A DNA stretch of 64,000 bases from Diphasiastrum complanatum. Taxonomy: Eukaryota > Streptophyta > Lycopodiopsida > Lycopodiales > Lycopodiaceae. The position numbers and the translations under genes were made by a program. A model generated the notes under the pieces. It was given only the letters and a program-made list of their open reading frames with translations. It searched no databases and was not told where the DNA came from. Where the stretch lies: assembly GCA_029204225.1 (NCBI GenBank), contig CM055106.1, positions 45,083,313-45,147,312 of the forward strand, written 5' to 3'. Shown piece by piece: positions 44,801 through 56,711 of the stretch (its first letter is position 1; the number at the start of each line of letters is the position of its first letter).

Positions 44801-47800
44801 CCCTTGACTCATCCCAAGGTCATTTTGCACATGGTTGAATGTTGGAATCTAACAAATTGGAAAGCATGCACCCACTTTTTGGCCAAATCATTTGAGACAA
44901 TCATGTTGTCCCAATAAGGATTTTAGCATCATCAGCATCAACAACTTCACCTTATGTTTTGAAGAATAAACAATTGAATTGAAATTCTTGGTTTTGATAT
45001 CTTTTGTGAATATATATATATATATATACATGACATAACGGTACATTTTGTACTAGTGTGCTAAAAGATGCACCATAAAACCAAAGAAGTTTTTAATTGC
45101 ATATTCGATGAAATCTTCTGCTCCTCATAATACTACTTTCCATCATATGGAAGATATTGCAAGCACACCTTCTCATCAGTCTCTCATGCAAAGTATGACT
45201 TTGATGTATTAGAAGTCTTTTCATGGCTTGAATGTTGCTTGTATTTGGCCTAGGACTAGCCGATGCGCAGTCACTACCTTGAAACACCAATGTAAACACC
45301 CCCCCCCCTCCCCCCCCCCCATTTTTTGCGATTGTGGTGTATGTGCAACAACTGTTCTCACTTTTCCCAGCAAGAGGCGAAAGTAATGTATGTTTATGAG
45401 CTGACATGGGGGTCGTATGCACCTTTTCAATTCTCAATGAAACCTGTTGTTTGCATCATTTTCACCTTCTCTCCACATCTCCTGTTTGTTTGTATTCTGT
45501 CTCTCCCTATGCCCTTGAAAACAATTATGACTGAATCATTTAACGCTGCAAGGCTTCTCTAATGACCAACTTACGAATGACATTTTCATACAAATATTGC
45601 CTGTCTTTGCCAAAAACAAACAAAACGTGTTGCCTTTTGCTGTCAATGGCAAGAAAATTTGTGTATTTGCTGTAAGTTAGTGGAGCAGGTGTTTGAAATA
45701 TGGTGGAAAAACGAAGAATGGCTTGGGCAACACATGTTTGTCTTGGGGTTAGCAACAATTTATCACTGTCCAACGTACATAAAGATAATCATTGGATTTA
45801 TGTTTTTGAATGTGTAGAGTGTAGTGGTCCTAGAATATGCAAATCTGAACTACCTTTTCTACCAACTAGCTTCTGCCGAGTGAGATTGCTCAAACACAAT
45901 AACCATTTGATGTGGGGAAACTACTTCCCTAAAGCAAAAACGACAATTTTCTACGACCATGTTATAGCCTATAGGTGAAGAAATTTCAAATTTTGGAAAA
46001 ATTGTCATGTCACTGTTGTTACACAATGAAATAGTGCATTACATCTTATTTTGGGAATATATTTTGGGGAATTAAGTTTTGTTGTAAGCATTTGTAAGGC
46101 TTATGGTTTTGATGTGAGAATTCATTATTGAATGTGGAGTAACATGCAGGTTTTAATGTTCATTTGGTGGTTGTTGCCAATCCTTCTACCTCCCCACGAA
46201 GTACGTGTTGAAGCTTGGTACAACCAATGTATGTTGATTGTGTAATCTTGTCTATGAAGTATAGATTTTGTTTTATCGGTTTGCTTTGTAGTGCTTGACA
46301 TCATGATGGATTGGGTAACATGTTTTTTTTTTTCACGTGTACTCGTGTATTTTTAGGTGTGGCATCATTGATGTTGTAGCATATAGTCCAAGCTATGTTT
46401 CTTGGGAGTTGAGATCTATGTAACTTTGCTTGTGGAGTTAATGAAATTGAAGATTCCATTTGATTTGTTTTAGAATATCTTATATGTAGTTTCAATTTTT
46501 TTTTTTGGGTTGCACTAGTGATATGCAATGTTTTTATAACTTCGAAGATCTTTACAAAATTTGAGGCTGGTTGGATTGTGCTAATGCTATCTGAATTTGA
46601 GGTTGGATTGAAATGAGCAAAAGGACTTTTTGTCTTAAAATCTTCCTTCTAGTAAATTAGGATTGGAGAAATTGAAGATATGAAGTTAGATCATTCTTTT
46701 AAATGTCATGATGGTTCATGTCTATTTTTGTATTTCAGACTTAAGAGTTTTTGATGGATTGAAGGCCCCGTTCTTGGCCTTACATTTCAAATTTATTTTC
46801 ACAAGTAGGGGTTACATTGTTGGGGGCTTAGATGATTCAGACATCAACGATTTGATTATTTTCATTTAGTTGTGTAAACTATTTACTCCATAATCCTCTT
46901 AAGAATGTGAGCTTGTTTGAATTCATCTTTTGATGTGTACTTGGTAATGCAAGAAATTAATGTTCTTATATTGTTAATACATGAAAGACTCAATTGATAT
47001 CGCACTTGTATGTTTTGGTAAGGTATAGTAATTATTTGGCAACGCATGACAATTAAAAATGGTTGGTTCCATGATAGTACAAGGCTTTTAGGGTTGATTT
47101 TGTTTTTTGACTGTTTTTGTTTTCCAAAATGCACACGTATTTTTATTCTTTACGTCCTCTATTTAGCTCAAGTATTGCACGTGTGGTGGTTCTTGAGCGT
47201 CGGCAATATCAAGGTCTCTCATCAATTGTCAACATTAAAAAGTGGAAAGAGTTTGCATTTTGTATAAGCTTTTATGCTAGCTACATTTGTGATTGTAAAA
47301 TTATTTCTTTGGACATTTTATGTGCATCAGAAAGTGCTTCATTACGAATGAAATGTGCATAATCACAAGAAGTTTGGTAGTCAAATTAATAGAGCACGTG
47401 TTGCAAGGAGGCCCAAGCTACATGCAAATTTGGAATACATGATGAGAGGTCCTTAAATATCAAAATGATTTCTATGGTAATGAAACATAACGTTTTTTAT
47501 ACAACTAGTGATAGAAAAAATATATGAGGTGCCACCTGTAAAAAAAAACAAGTTGATTGCTCACATTCCATATTGTACATGGCAATTGGCTTAGTTGATT
47601 ACCTTGGCATCCGAAGTTCATTTGGTCCCAAGTTGGAGCCTTCCCTTGCAAACCAAGAATATTTTTGTGACTATTAGAATGATCATCTAGAAATATGGAG
47701 CCAAATGTTTATATTGCAATGAAAGAACATGTGTAATTTGTTTACTTATATGAGGAAGACCATGTACATTCTAGGCATAACCTTGGTACTTGGCATACAA

Positions 47801-48458
47801 AAAGTTTGGAGATAGTCTTAAATTTAGTATTATTTTTTAGCGTTTAGCATTGTAATAATTTAAATGGGGGCCATGTGCAACATAACAAAGTGGGTAAGAG
47901 GGCTTGTTCTCGATTTCCAAAGCTTTGTGAAAACTAATCCTCAATAAAATTGTCATGTAAATAATCAACCTTGTTTTGATTTTACATGCAAGCACATGAC
48001 AACCTAGATTATTAAAATATTGTTGTACATTCTTTAGTGCGATTGAGTCCCCATAGATGAAACACAACTTTCGCAGACAGTCCCCTGTTACTAGCATGCA
48101 ATGCTATTGACACATCCATCTACACCATTCGGTTCACCCACACTGTGGTGTTGATTGATTCTTGCATTGCCTTAGACTTACAAATATGAATGATACTAGA
48201 ACTAAGAAGAGATTGAAGAGATGAATGGGCAAGTATAGGAGAGTATCACAAGATGCATGTGTTTTTCCTTGTTAATTAGCTTCTCTGGGGTTCTTTTCAA
48301 GTCAATCACCTTCCAAGAGATTTTGTATATTGCTATGCTACCTTTTGACATTTTTATTTTCTATTTCAAGATGGCTCTTTGGCTTTGTTGCAATAATGAA
48401 ATCTAATGTACCTACTCATGAAGCCTAATATCGAATCTAACACCAAATGTGATGTGTT
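44801..48458. other. unassigned 3.6 kb
   Basis: No recognised gene. Landmarks are a (TA)n run at 45,010-45,028, a C-tract at 45,299-45,320, and a plus-strand frame at 45,700-45,978 with several Cys and Trp but no family I recognise. The rest is AT-rich sequence without sustained frames. It may be single-copy intergenic DNA flanking the eL24 gene. Confidence 0.3.
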
Positions 48459-48468
48459 GGGGGGGGGG

Positions 48469-48543
<75 letters not shown>
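48459..48543. repeat. G-run plus (GA)n microsatellite
   Basis: Thirteen G followed by about 36 GA dinucleotides. Confidence 0.97.
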
Positions 48544-48544
<1 letters not shown>

Positions 48545-49722
48545 CCTCTCACAATCTTCCACTTCCAAAGTGCTAACAATTAATAGCTCACTTTGGGTGG
48601 TAAAATGAAGGGCTATTGATCTTCATGGATGCTAAGGCATCACACATTGAAGCATAATTGTTGAATAAAGAACATATGTGAAGCATTAAATATTGAAGCA
48701 CACATGAACACATCATATGGCCCTTTAACCACTTTTGTTGGTCCCAAAGTAAATAAAAAATGAGTGCATCTTATTTACCACAACATGAACATGAAGTAAT
48801 AAACAAGATGGAAGGATATAAAAAACAAAACATCACGCATTAAACATTCCATGGTGTCACTCTCAAAAAAAATTTGTTCAAGACACTTTTGGAAAAAACT
48901 CTCAAGTTTGAATTCACAAATGATTAAAAGACATAAAATGCAAAGAACATGGACTTTATATTGGTTCTTTTGTAGCTAGGTGGCACATCTACAAAGATCA
49001 TAATTTGAAACTTAGGAGTCTAAGGTAAAACTCGCCCTTTTTTTTTTCTTGACACAACACCTTGAATTTGCAAGCTTTTTCAACTTAAAATAAATCCAAC
49101 TACATTCAAAGGTCTCTTGAATGCTCAAAGGCATCATCGGCATTTGGCTTGAAATTTCATATCACAAAAGTGGTGCTTTTTTTTTATAGCTGAACTAGAC
49201 TCCGCAAATGCAACACAAAATATGGACTCAAAGGTCAAAAATAGCTAAAACAAAGAACCAAGGAGAGCTTCACCAGATCCCATCATTCTCAACCAGATCA
49301 ATATGCAAACGAGTTAAGATACTGGCAATTGAGAAAACCTTGAAACAAATTTTCCGAATTTGAAACCTTCACGAGATAATCATAATATGTTGCATTAACA
49401 CTTAGTATAAACAAAAGCGCATTCTGAGATCGTAATTCAATATTCTTGCAAATCATGATGAATTAATAGGAACTCTGCGCGTATTTCAAATTTTAAAGGG
49501 AACACATGTCAAGAAATTATTGAAAAGAATGAAACACGAATAGTAGCTAAACAAGCGAACTTGCCAAATAGCTAGGAAGCAAGCAGAACCAAAAAACAAG
49601 CAGCTGTGGTACCTTCCATCACAGATCAACGGAAGGACAGGTATTTAAGGAATTTAACTTCAGTATCAAAGGTTGCAAACAAGGGGTAATGATAACGGCA
49701 TGGATCTTACTAGCTAGCAATT
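48544..49722. other. no gene seen
   Basis: AT-rich intergenic sequence downstream of the eL24 gene. No transposon motif or sustained frame was recognised. Confidence 0.35.
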
Positions 49723-49960
49723 AATCTCGCATCTTAACTTTATCGTTTCAAAAACGAATGCAAAATACGTAACGTGCCTTTAATCTTGAATTATAACTTG
49801 ATAATATCAAATGCGGAAGCAAAAATATAGAAACGTGCCTTGATCCCGAATCCTAACTTTTATCATAACAATTGCGGAAGTAACAATTCAGAAAAGTGAC
49901 TTCAATCTTGAATTCTAACTCAATAATATCAAATATGCAAGCAGAAATTTCCGAAACAAT
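49723..49960 (-). repeat. four degenerate ~61-bp tandem units downstream of the eL24 stop
   Basis: Units start AATCT(C/T)G(C/A)AT at 49,723, 49,782, about 49,843 and 49,904. They share TATC-type, AAATGCGGAAGCAAAAAT-type and AACGTGCCTT-type blocks. The nearest unit is about 30 bp past the stop codon, so at least part is probably in the transcribed 3' UTR. Function unknown. Confidence 0.8.
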
Positions 49961-49992
49961 AAAATTGTTCATACTTAGCCACTGCTGCTCAT

Positions 49993-50487
49993 CTACCGCT
50001 TCCCTCCACCACCACCTAACTTAACCCCTTTCGGAGCGGCTGCTCTAGGGGCGGCCGATTTTCCTAACTGCTTAGTCGTTTTGGACACCGCCTCTGCCTT
50101 CTTGGCCTTCTTGTCGTCCTTAGTTTTCTTGATCCTTTCCTTGATCTCTCGCAGCGCTGCTTCCCGAGCGGCTGCACGCACCTCAGTCTTCTCAGCTCGC
50201 TTCTTCTGGATGACTTCCAAGGAGGCTCCAACAATGGAACGCGAGTAGGGTTTGCTGGAGGTCTTGCGCCGCTTCTTGACAGCCTCAGCATGGATATCTT
50301 TCTTGTGCTGCTTCCTGTAGAGCGCTGTCCATGTGAGCTTGGCAGGCTTGAGGCGATTGTGAAAGTAGTGCTTGCATTTGGAGTTGACAAACAGGAAAAC
50401 CTGCGAGTCTGCTCGCACAAAGCGTATGCCCCTGCCAGGGTAGATCTTGGATCCGCTGAAGCGGCATATCTCTGTCTTCAACACCAT
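49993..50487 (-). CDS. RPL24: cytosolic 60S ribosomal protein eL24
   Basis: This encodes the large-subunit protein eL24, which sits at the subunit interface of cytosolic ribosomes and forms an intersubunit bridge (family knowledge). The 164-codon frame starts [20 protein letters not shown], continues [19 protein letters not shown] and [14 protein letters not shown], then the [18 protein letters not shown] block, a long Lys/Arg/Ala helix and the plant-type tail GGGGGKR. Length and ends match plant eL24. The ATG at 50,487 is chosen because it gives the conserved N-terminus; no upstream in-frame ATG precedes it. The gene is uninterrupted here, although plant eL24 genes commonly have introns, so this may be an intron-poor paralogue or retrocopy. 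Its intact frame and promoter argue that it is expressed. In Arabidopsis one paralogue (STV1) affects re-initiation on uORF mRNAs. Confidence 0.97.
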   Translation of the reverse strand: MVLKTEICRFSGSKIYPGRGIRFVRADSQVFLFVNSKCKHYFHNRLKPAKLTWTALYRKQHKKDIHAEAVKKRRKTSSKPYSRSIVGASLEVIQKKRAEKTEVRAAAREAALREIKERIKKTKDDKKAKKAEAVSKTTKQLGKSAAPRAAAPKGVKLGGGGGKR

Positions 50488-50565
50488 CGCTGCTGCTCCT
50501 AACCTCTCCTGCCGCTGCTGCAAGAAAGCTCGTCTTCGTTATGTTCTTCGTGTTCGGCCAAGCTG

Positions 50566-50650
50566 AACCCTAATCCCGTCTCTCTGTCGCTCTTTTTCTA
50601 TTTCCCTCTCTGCTTTGAGACAAACCCTAACTTTCTTTAGGCCAGCCCAC
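50566..50650 (-). promoter_or_regulatory. eL24 promoter/5' leader motifs
   Basis: Upstream of the start codon lie two telo-box words (AACCCTAA at 50,566-50,573, AAACCCTAA at 50,622-50,630) and a site II type TGGGCT (minus strand, 50,644-50,649). This pairing is typical of plant ribosomal-protein promoters and ties expression to growth and cell division (family knowledge). No TATA box is obvious. Confidence 0.7.
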
Positions 50651-50660
50651 AAGGAAGGGG

Positions 50661-51238
50661 CCCTTGCCTTTTGAGCTCCTAGGTCTCTTGTACCAGCTTT
50701 TCTTCTTTGCCTTCCCTAAGAGGAAGTTGAAGTAGTGTTCTAAAAAGTTGGCAAAATATAGAAATGAAATTGACAACATTTTTCAGAAATTGGTATCTTG
50801 ACGATTTTTCATATAGACATATGAACCTTTGTAAGCTTCAATGAACACCGATATAAATAAACAACGAGGGCTCTCAGAGTCTTGAATTTGTAGGTTACCT
50901 GATTAAATAAGTTAGACATCGCATAACAGTGCACTTATGCAAAAGTGCCCATAAATGCAAATATACCAAGAATGTTAGAAATAATGAGTACTTTATCTAA
51001 CAGTAAAGTGTCTCGAAGCACATTTAAGGAACAACGTCACAAGACTAAGATAGGAAATACAAAACTATCTAAGTCAAGTTACTTGCAAAATTAAATAAAA
51101 TCAAGTTAGCTTAGACTCTTAAGTTAAAAGTGAGCCATTACTTTTGTGCCACTTAATTCTTTTTGGACCCAACCATATAAGTCAATTCCTTTGTATTCTA
51201 TGTTCTTCAACTTCATTTGTTGAGCTCCCTCCTATTGT

Positions 51239-51299
<61 letters not shown>

Positions 51300-52460
51300 A
51301 AGGAGAAGAAGAAAATTGCAAAGCATGTGCATGAGGTTTATATTGGCATCTTCTATTATGTTGCTTGCTTCTTTCTTGTACATGTATGATGCCTTGTGCT
51401 AATCATGTGTAATATTTTTTCTTGATAATTTAGCAATCATTAGAGCTCATAGATTTAGTATTAGCAGGTTACCTTGTTGTAGGACACTATGGTGTTAGGT
51501 TTTGGGATCTCCATCGAGCTACAAAGGAACTGAATCAGCCAAGAGGTGGATTACTTTCAAGACCTCCACTAGGGATCAAAAGCTAAGACGTTGAGCCCAT
51601 AGAATCAAAGAAAATCAGATGGTGGACAAACCTACCCAACCAAATCTAGATTAAATGGATCTAGTCCCCAAGCTATGGACAACCTATGCTCAGTAGAAGA
51701 GAGATGTCAATCCAGAAGCATATAGCTACAATCTCCAAATTCAGCTCTCCTCTAGGGGAGGCCTATGGGTACCCTTATACCCTCCAAGGCTCCTCCTCAA
51801 CTAGGGGTGAACTATGACACCTCACTAGACACATCAGCAGCTTGACTGGGCCATCTCATCCATTTTCCCTATGAGTCACTCACTGTTAGTTCCATATCAA
51901 TCCACCATTTAGAGTTTTAGCCTCTAATAACTAATTATGACTTTAATACCATGAGGCCTCCAGCTTCTCATAATCATGATTAATTTATGGGTCAAGATAG
52001 GCCTAATAACTTTCTTACTAGAAATTAAATACTCGTGGGCATGACGTTTTTCTCTCCTTATTCAAGTTTTGTCCTTAGAACTTAAAGCTAGGGAAGTTCT
52101 ATCTTAGGCTACATTTCTGTTCCCAATAGTCGTCATCGTCTGTATGACCTCTCCATCGAACCATATGCTTGTTACCTAAACAATTATGCAATCATCTAGT
52201 TTTGGTATCCAAGATCCTTTCAAGTTCAAAATGGTCACACCTGATGATTCCTCTGACAGGTCCAATAGATCTCCAAAACCAAAATGATCTCTCTCACGTA
52301 GACTTTTCTTAAGTCGACTAACGTAGGGAAGAAAGAAGACAGTACCAGAAAATAAGACACTGGGTACAGAAAGCACAAGCGGAGGAAAAAGAGCAAGAAA
52401 GAGACAATCCCACGAAACCTCTAGTTGGCGTCGAACGGATATCACAAGCGGGCTCACCAC
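50661..52460. other. intergenic and leader sequence with an (AG)n microsatellite
   Basis: No gene is recognised between the eL24 promoter and the family A copy. (AG)27 lies at 51,241-51,294. From about 51,480 the base composition becomes more balanced and the sequence may already belong to the family A leader or decayed gag, but no gag motif could be found. Confidence 0.35.
51241..51294. repeat. (AG)27 microsatellite
   Basis: Uninterrupted AG repeat. Confidence 0.97.
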
Positions 52461-53310
52461 TGCGCACTGATCAGAATGATTGGTTGCACCAACATGAACC
52501 ACCTTTTCACATGGTGGAGCCCGAGGAATCATGCACTGAAAGGCTCACACTTTTACTGTCAAGTCGTGTTAGTTTACCACTCGGAGAACTACTGCGGATT
52601 GCACCACAAGCAAAAAGCCTTCTAGCTGAATGGGCTAAAGCATGAGGAGCCAGTAGCGCCTGAGCCCATATACTATACGGGCTATGAAGAAACAAGTAAC
52701 GTCCTCCACATCGGAGCAGCATGGAAAAGTGAGGAACACAACATCACTTTACCAATCAAACACAAGAGATACGAGGACGAGGCAACAGTGGTAGATGGAG
52801 GATCGGGTGTCAATTTGATCTCCACTACTTTGTATGAAAAATGGGGTTTGCAAGGGTTGAAGCCAGCAAGATTCGCCATCAAGCTAGCAGATCAATCCTG
52901 TGTGAAATCAAAAAGTGTAGTTGTCGATATCCCCGTAAAGATAGCAGGCATGCATTTTGTGATTACTTTTGTAGTCATGGATATACCTGAATCTCCATCT
53001 GCATACCGTGTTTTACTAGGAGGACCATGGTTGAGGACTGCACAAGTAGTACACAACTGGAATATGGGAAAACTCACCTTCGAGAATAAAGAATAGGCTG
53101 TAAAGGTTGATCCAACCACATGGGCGGTGAAACCTATTGCACCCAAAGCTGATGACGGATCATCTACGACGGATCACATGATTGATCGCCCAAGGCCAGC
53201 CAAGGGAGGTCACTATGATTCAGAGACGGATGTCGTAAGATGGACGGATGCGTTAGCAACTATTGACTGCCGGACATGTCAATATGAATCAGATCCATAA
53301 CCCAGTACAT
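52461..53310 (+). pseudogene. family A gag end and aspartic protease
   Basis: Frames from 52,680 and 52,788 read NVLHIGAAWKSEEH and then the protease active site VVDGGSGVNLISTTLYEKWG, with catalytic Asp in DGGS. They go on to SAYRVLLGGPWLRTAQVVHN, and end at 53,096 with a stop in an otherwise continuous reading. Protease would release Gag and Pol products. The minus-strand copy at 8.6-10.9 kb lacks this domain. No zinc knuckle was found upstream. Confidence 0.8.
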
Positions 53311-53320
53311 CTTCACCCAA

Positions 53321-54094
53321 GTGTTACACTATGGACACACCAATCACATTGGGGTGAATATGATAAACGTAGCATGGCTGTCAGCGGAGCCTATTGAGAA
53401 CCTAGTGGACGATGATCTAGTTCCTTGGCAACATGCTCTAACTTATAATAAGGAGATTGAGCTGACTGATGGACAAGTCCTACACCACATGGACCCAGAT
53501 TGTTACGGAACCAAGAAAGTACCAACTCAACCACCGCAAAAGCCTGCTATGGCAAAAATCTCAAGGATCGATCCACCCAAGGCACTTGCAAATAAGAAGA
53601 ATCAGTTGAAGCAATGCTACAACCAGGTGATCCGATGGAGTGATCCACCCAAAGAGGTGATAGCTACAGTGGATGTTGATATTCGCAACCACGAGGTGAA
53701 TGTCACGGCAGTCCCAATGAAAGACAACAAGGATGAACCCACCAAAATGACAAAAAAGGACAAAAAGAAGGTGTTGGACTCCTTGAAGTCAATCAAGATA
53801 GACTCATATACAGCGTCATCTACTACACAGGTGACAGAAAATCAAAAAATGACCAGTTGGGCTAAGATCAATATGCTGAAGGAGGAATCTCGACGAGCGC
53901 CAGTTCACGAGATGCCTGAGACTTTCAAGAATTATACCTTGGACGAAGTGGTAATCACGATGTCGCAAGCCCAAAGAAAACCTGATCAAAGTCAGGCACC
54001 AGCGGAACAAGTCTTCGAGGGACCAATGAATCTTGCCGAGCCAGGTGAAGAAGAAAAGATAGTGCATGTGGGAGAGCAGTTAACACCCACATAG
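53321..54094 (+). pseudogene. family A protease-RT linker
   Basis: A 257-codon frame (GVNMINVAWLSAEPIENL, DDDLVPWQHALTYNKEIELT, IRWSDPPKEVIATVDVDI, KKKVLDSLKSIKID) is conserved with 9,013-9,759 and 22,830-23,270. It is unusually long and Lys/Asp-rich, with no catalytic motif I recognise. It ends at a stop in EQLTPT, just before the RT. Conservation in three copies suggests it was part of the functional polyprotein. Confidence 0.8.
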
Positions 54095-54960
54095 TTCAAA
54101 AGACTACAATTGTTGTTGGTGGAGTATAAAGACTGCCTAGAGTTATAGTGACCTGAAGGGCATTCCACCAACAGTAGTCCAACACACCATACCCTTGGTG
54201 GACGGAGCAGTTCCCAAGGTAAGTCGTTATCACCGTTGCAACCCGAATTATACTGAGTTGATCCAGAAGAGTTGCAGAAGCTGATGGATGCAGATTTCAT
54301 CTATGAAATCGAACACACAGAATGGGTATCACTGATAGTTATAGTACCCAAGAAGAACGGCAAAATGCGAATTTGTGTGAATCTGAAGGCGCTAAATGCA
54401 GTCACCAAAAAGGATCATTTTCTTCTACCATTTACGGAAAGTGTCCTCGATAGAGTAGTTGGCACCGAAGCCTACAGTTTTCTAGATGGCTTCAGCGGCT
54501 ACAACCAAGTGAAGATAGCCCCCCAGGACCAGCACAAGACAACATTTGCCACGGAATGGGGAACCTATGCCTATAAGTGATGCCATTCGGACTTTGCAAT
54601 GTCCCAAGCACCTTCCAACGAGTCATGCAGGCTGCATTCAAAGATTATCTGCAAAAAAATTTGAAATTGTTTTTGGATGATCTGTGCATGCATGGACCAG
54701 ACTCAAAACACTTATCCAATTTGGAGAAGGTGTTACAAAAATGCTGCAACTACTAGATCTTCCTGAATCCAGAAAATTGTCAATTCTGGGTGACACATGG
54801 CTTGATTCTCGACCATACAGTGTCAAGACACGGGATTGCCACAGATCTATCAAAGATCAGGATCATTGTTGATCTACCACCACCGGGGACGATCCGCGAA
54901 GTCTACATCTTCATGGGTCATGCTAACTATTATAGGATTTCATTCTTGATTTTGCGGAGT
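54095..54960 (+). pseudogene. family A reverse transcriptase
   Basis: After stops at 54,092 and 54,147, DADFIYEIEH (54,288), VPKKNGKMRICVNLKALNAV (54,348) and SFLDGFSGYNQVKIAPQDQH (54,478) are in one frame up to 54,580. Then follow frame-shifted FGLCNVPSTFQRVM and the catalytic KLFLDDLCMHG (54,662), an FLDD variant seen in gypsy RTs, and HGLILDHTVSRHGIA-like words. It is interrupted by several shifts and is inactive. Confidence 0.86.
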
Positions 54961-55310
54961 TAAGCACTGGCAATGATCTATGTGGTTAAGAAATTTCGAC
55001 ACTACCTGATGGCCACACATTTTGCTTTTCATACGGACCATCAACCCTTGCTCTATCTCGTTAATAAAACTTGCAACACCGGAAGAATCACCAGATGGAT
55101 ACTTCTATTGTTGGAATTTGATTTTTGAATAGTAGTCCGCAAGGGAAAACAAACTACATGGCAGATCATGTGTCACAAATCAAGGAAAAGGAGATTGCAA
55201 CCCAACCCGACGATGAGCTGGCAAATGCTGCCTTATTTTACGTGGACACTATACCAGAATGGGCTGTCGACATTGTTGAATATCTAATGCGGGGCCAACC
55301 AGACAAATAA
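54961..55310 (+). pseudogene. family A RNase H remnant (N-terminus deleted)
   Basis: At about 54,962 the reading jumps from the RT end to VVKKFRHYLMATHFAFHTDH and LLYLVNKTCNTGRITRW. The N-terminal catalytic part present at 24,200-24,500 of the other copy is gone, so there is an internal deletion of some 0.5 kb. A stop at 55,126 and a frame change follow. Confidence 0.8.
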
Positions 55311-55319
55311 CTACCAAAG

Positions 55320-56498
55320 GCGGAACAGCGGAAATTGATCTTGAAGGCTAGACCTTATCAGCTGATTGTCGGCCAGTTGTATCGAAGAGGATCGGACGGA
55401 ATTCTTCGGTAGTGTATTCTTCCTCATGAGGCCACCCAGATCATTTCGCTTTCACATGAAGACATGGGTGAAGGCCATTTTGCATCCGACATTACAGTTC
55501 GCAAGATCCTGCAATCGGGATGTTGGTGGCCGACGATTCATAAGGATATGGAGGAATACTTGAAAAAGTGCAATGTGTGCCAAAGGGCAAGAAGGCCAAT
55601 GAGATTGAATTATGACCTACTGCACCCGGTCTTAGCCCAAGCACCATTCGAAAAGTGGGGATTGGATTACATCGGTCCAATTCACCCTGCAGCAAGGAGT
55701 TCTCAGGCTTGATACATAATCGTAGCCACAGACTACCTCACCAAGTGGGTCGAAGCCAAGGCAGTAAGATTTGCTGATGCTAGGACCACTGCCAAGTTCC
55801 TTTATGAAAATATCATTGTGCACTTTGGATGCCCGATAGAGCTAGTCAGCGATCGCGGAAGCCATTTCATCAATGAGACCATCAGGGTCTTGTTGGAGGA
55901 ATTCTTTGTAATCCACAGAACCAGTACGCCTTATTATCCTTGTAGTGATGGGCAAGCAGAATCATCCAATAAGATCATGTGTAGCGTGCTCACGAAAACA
56001 GTTGAAGCTAGCAGATCAGATTGGGAACACAAGTTGCATGCTGCACTGTGGGCATTCAGGACAGCATATAAAGGAAGCACTGATCAAACACCCTTCCAAT
56101 TGGTATATGGTCAGGATGTTGTGATGCCACTAAAGTTTTTAATTCCTTCATTAAGGATTGCCACCACGCAACGTCTTAATGAGTCCAAATCTCTACAACT
56201 ACACCATGAAGCTCTGCATAAACTCTGTGAAACACGCTTACTAGTTGTGCATGCACTGGCAATTGAAAAGGAAAGATGCAAAGCATGGCATGATCGCAGA
56301 TTACAAAAGAAGGATCTTCGCTCCGGAGATCTGGTTTTGATGTATAAAACCAAGGCGATCAAGGGAAAGTTAAAATTCACAGGTGAAGGTCCTTATCGAA
56401 TCAAGGAAACTCTTAATCATGGAGCCGTGAATTTAGAAAAACTAGATGGGACACCATTCGATACAGCGATCAACGATAGCCGGTTGCACAAGTACTAG
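55320..56498 (+). pseudogene. family A integrase
   Basis: The HHCC zinc domain (SHEDMGEGHFASDITVRKIL ... CNVCQRARRP) is at 55,450-55,600 and the core at 55,650-56,060: GLDYIGPIHP, then a stop at 55,711, then LVSDRGSHF and SDGQAESSNK. All of the D, D and E catalytic residues are visible. The C-terminal part (55,818-56,498) is open for 226 codons and includes a DLVLMYKTKAIKGKL stretch. It stops at 56,498, 213 bp before the extra ORF. Integrase would insert element DNA. It is broken only by a few stops, making this the best-preserved family A integrase here. Confidence 0.87.
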
Positions 56499-56711
56499 CC
56501 ACCATAGTAAGAGAGATCCACATTGGTGATGGCACATTACGAAAAGCTATTCAACTAAACCATCACCACTAGATCTAGGAAGATTAAGCCAAATCAATCT
56601 AGATCCATCAAGATTCGGCCAGGTCTGGCAAGATCAGGAAAATCCATCAAAATCCAAGGAGAATCCAGATCCAAATAGGATCAAGAAGGAAGCAGATCAT
56701 CAGATTGACTG

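Noticed and set aside
45700-45978. Cys/Trp-containing 92-codon frame as a host gene
   Set aside because: No recognisable domain, no splice context that extends it, and no second copy; kept only as a landmark.
49723-49960. CRISPR-like array
   Set aside because: The units are degenerate over their whole length with no unique spacers, in a plant nuclear context.
50064-50502. Other open frames overlapping the eL24 gene on both strands
   Set aside because: They are shadows of the GC-richer, codon-biased eL24 frame; none has a recognisable protein.
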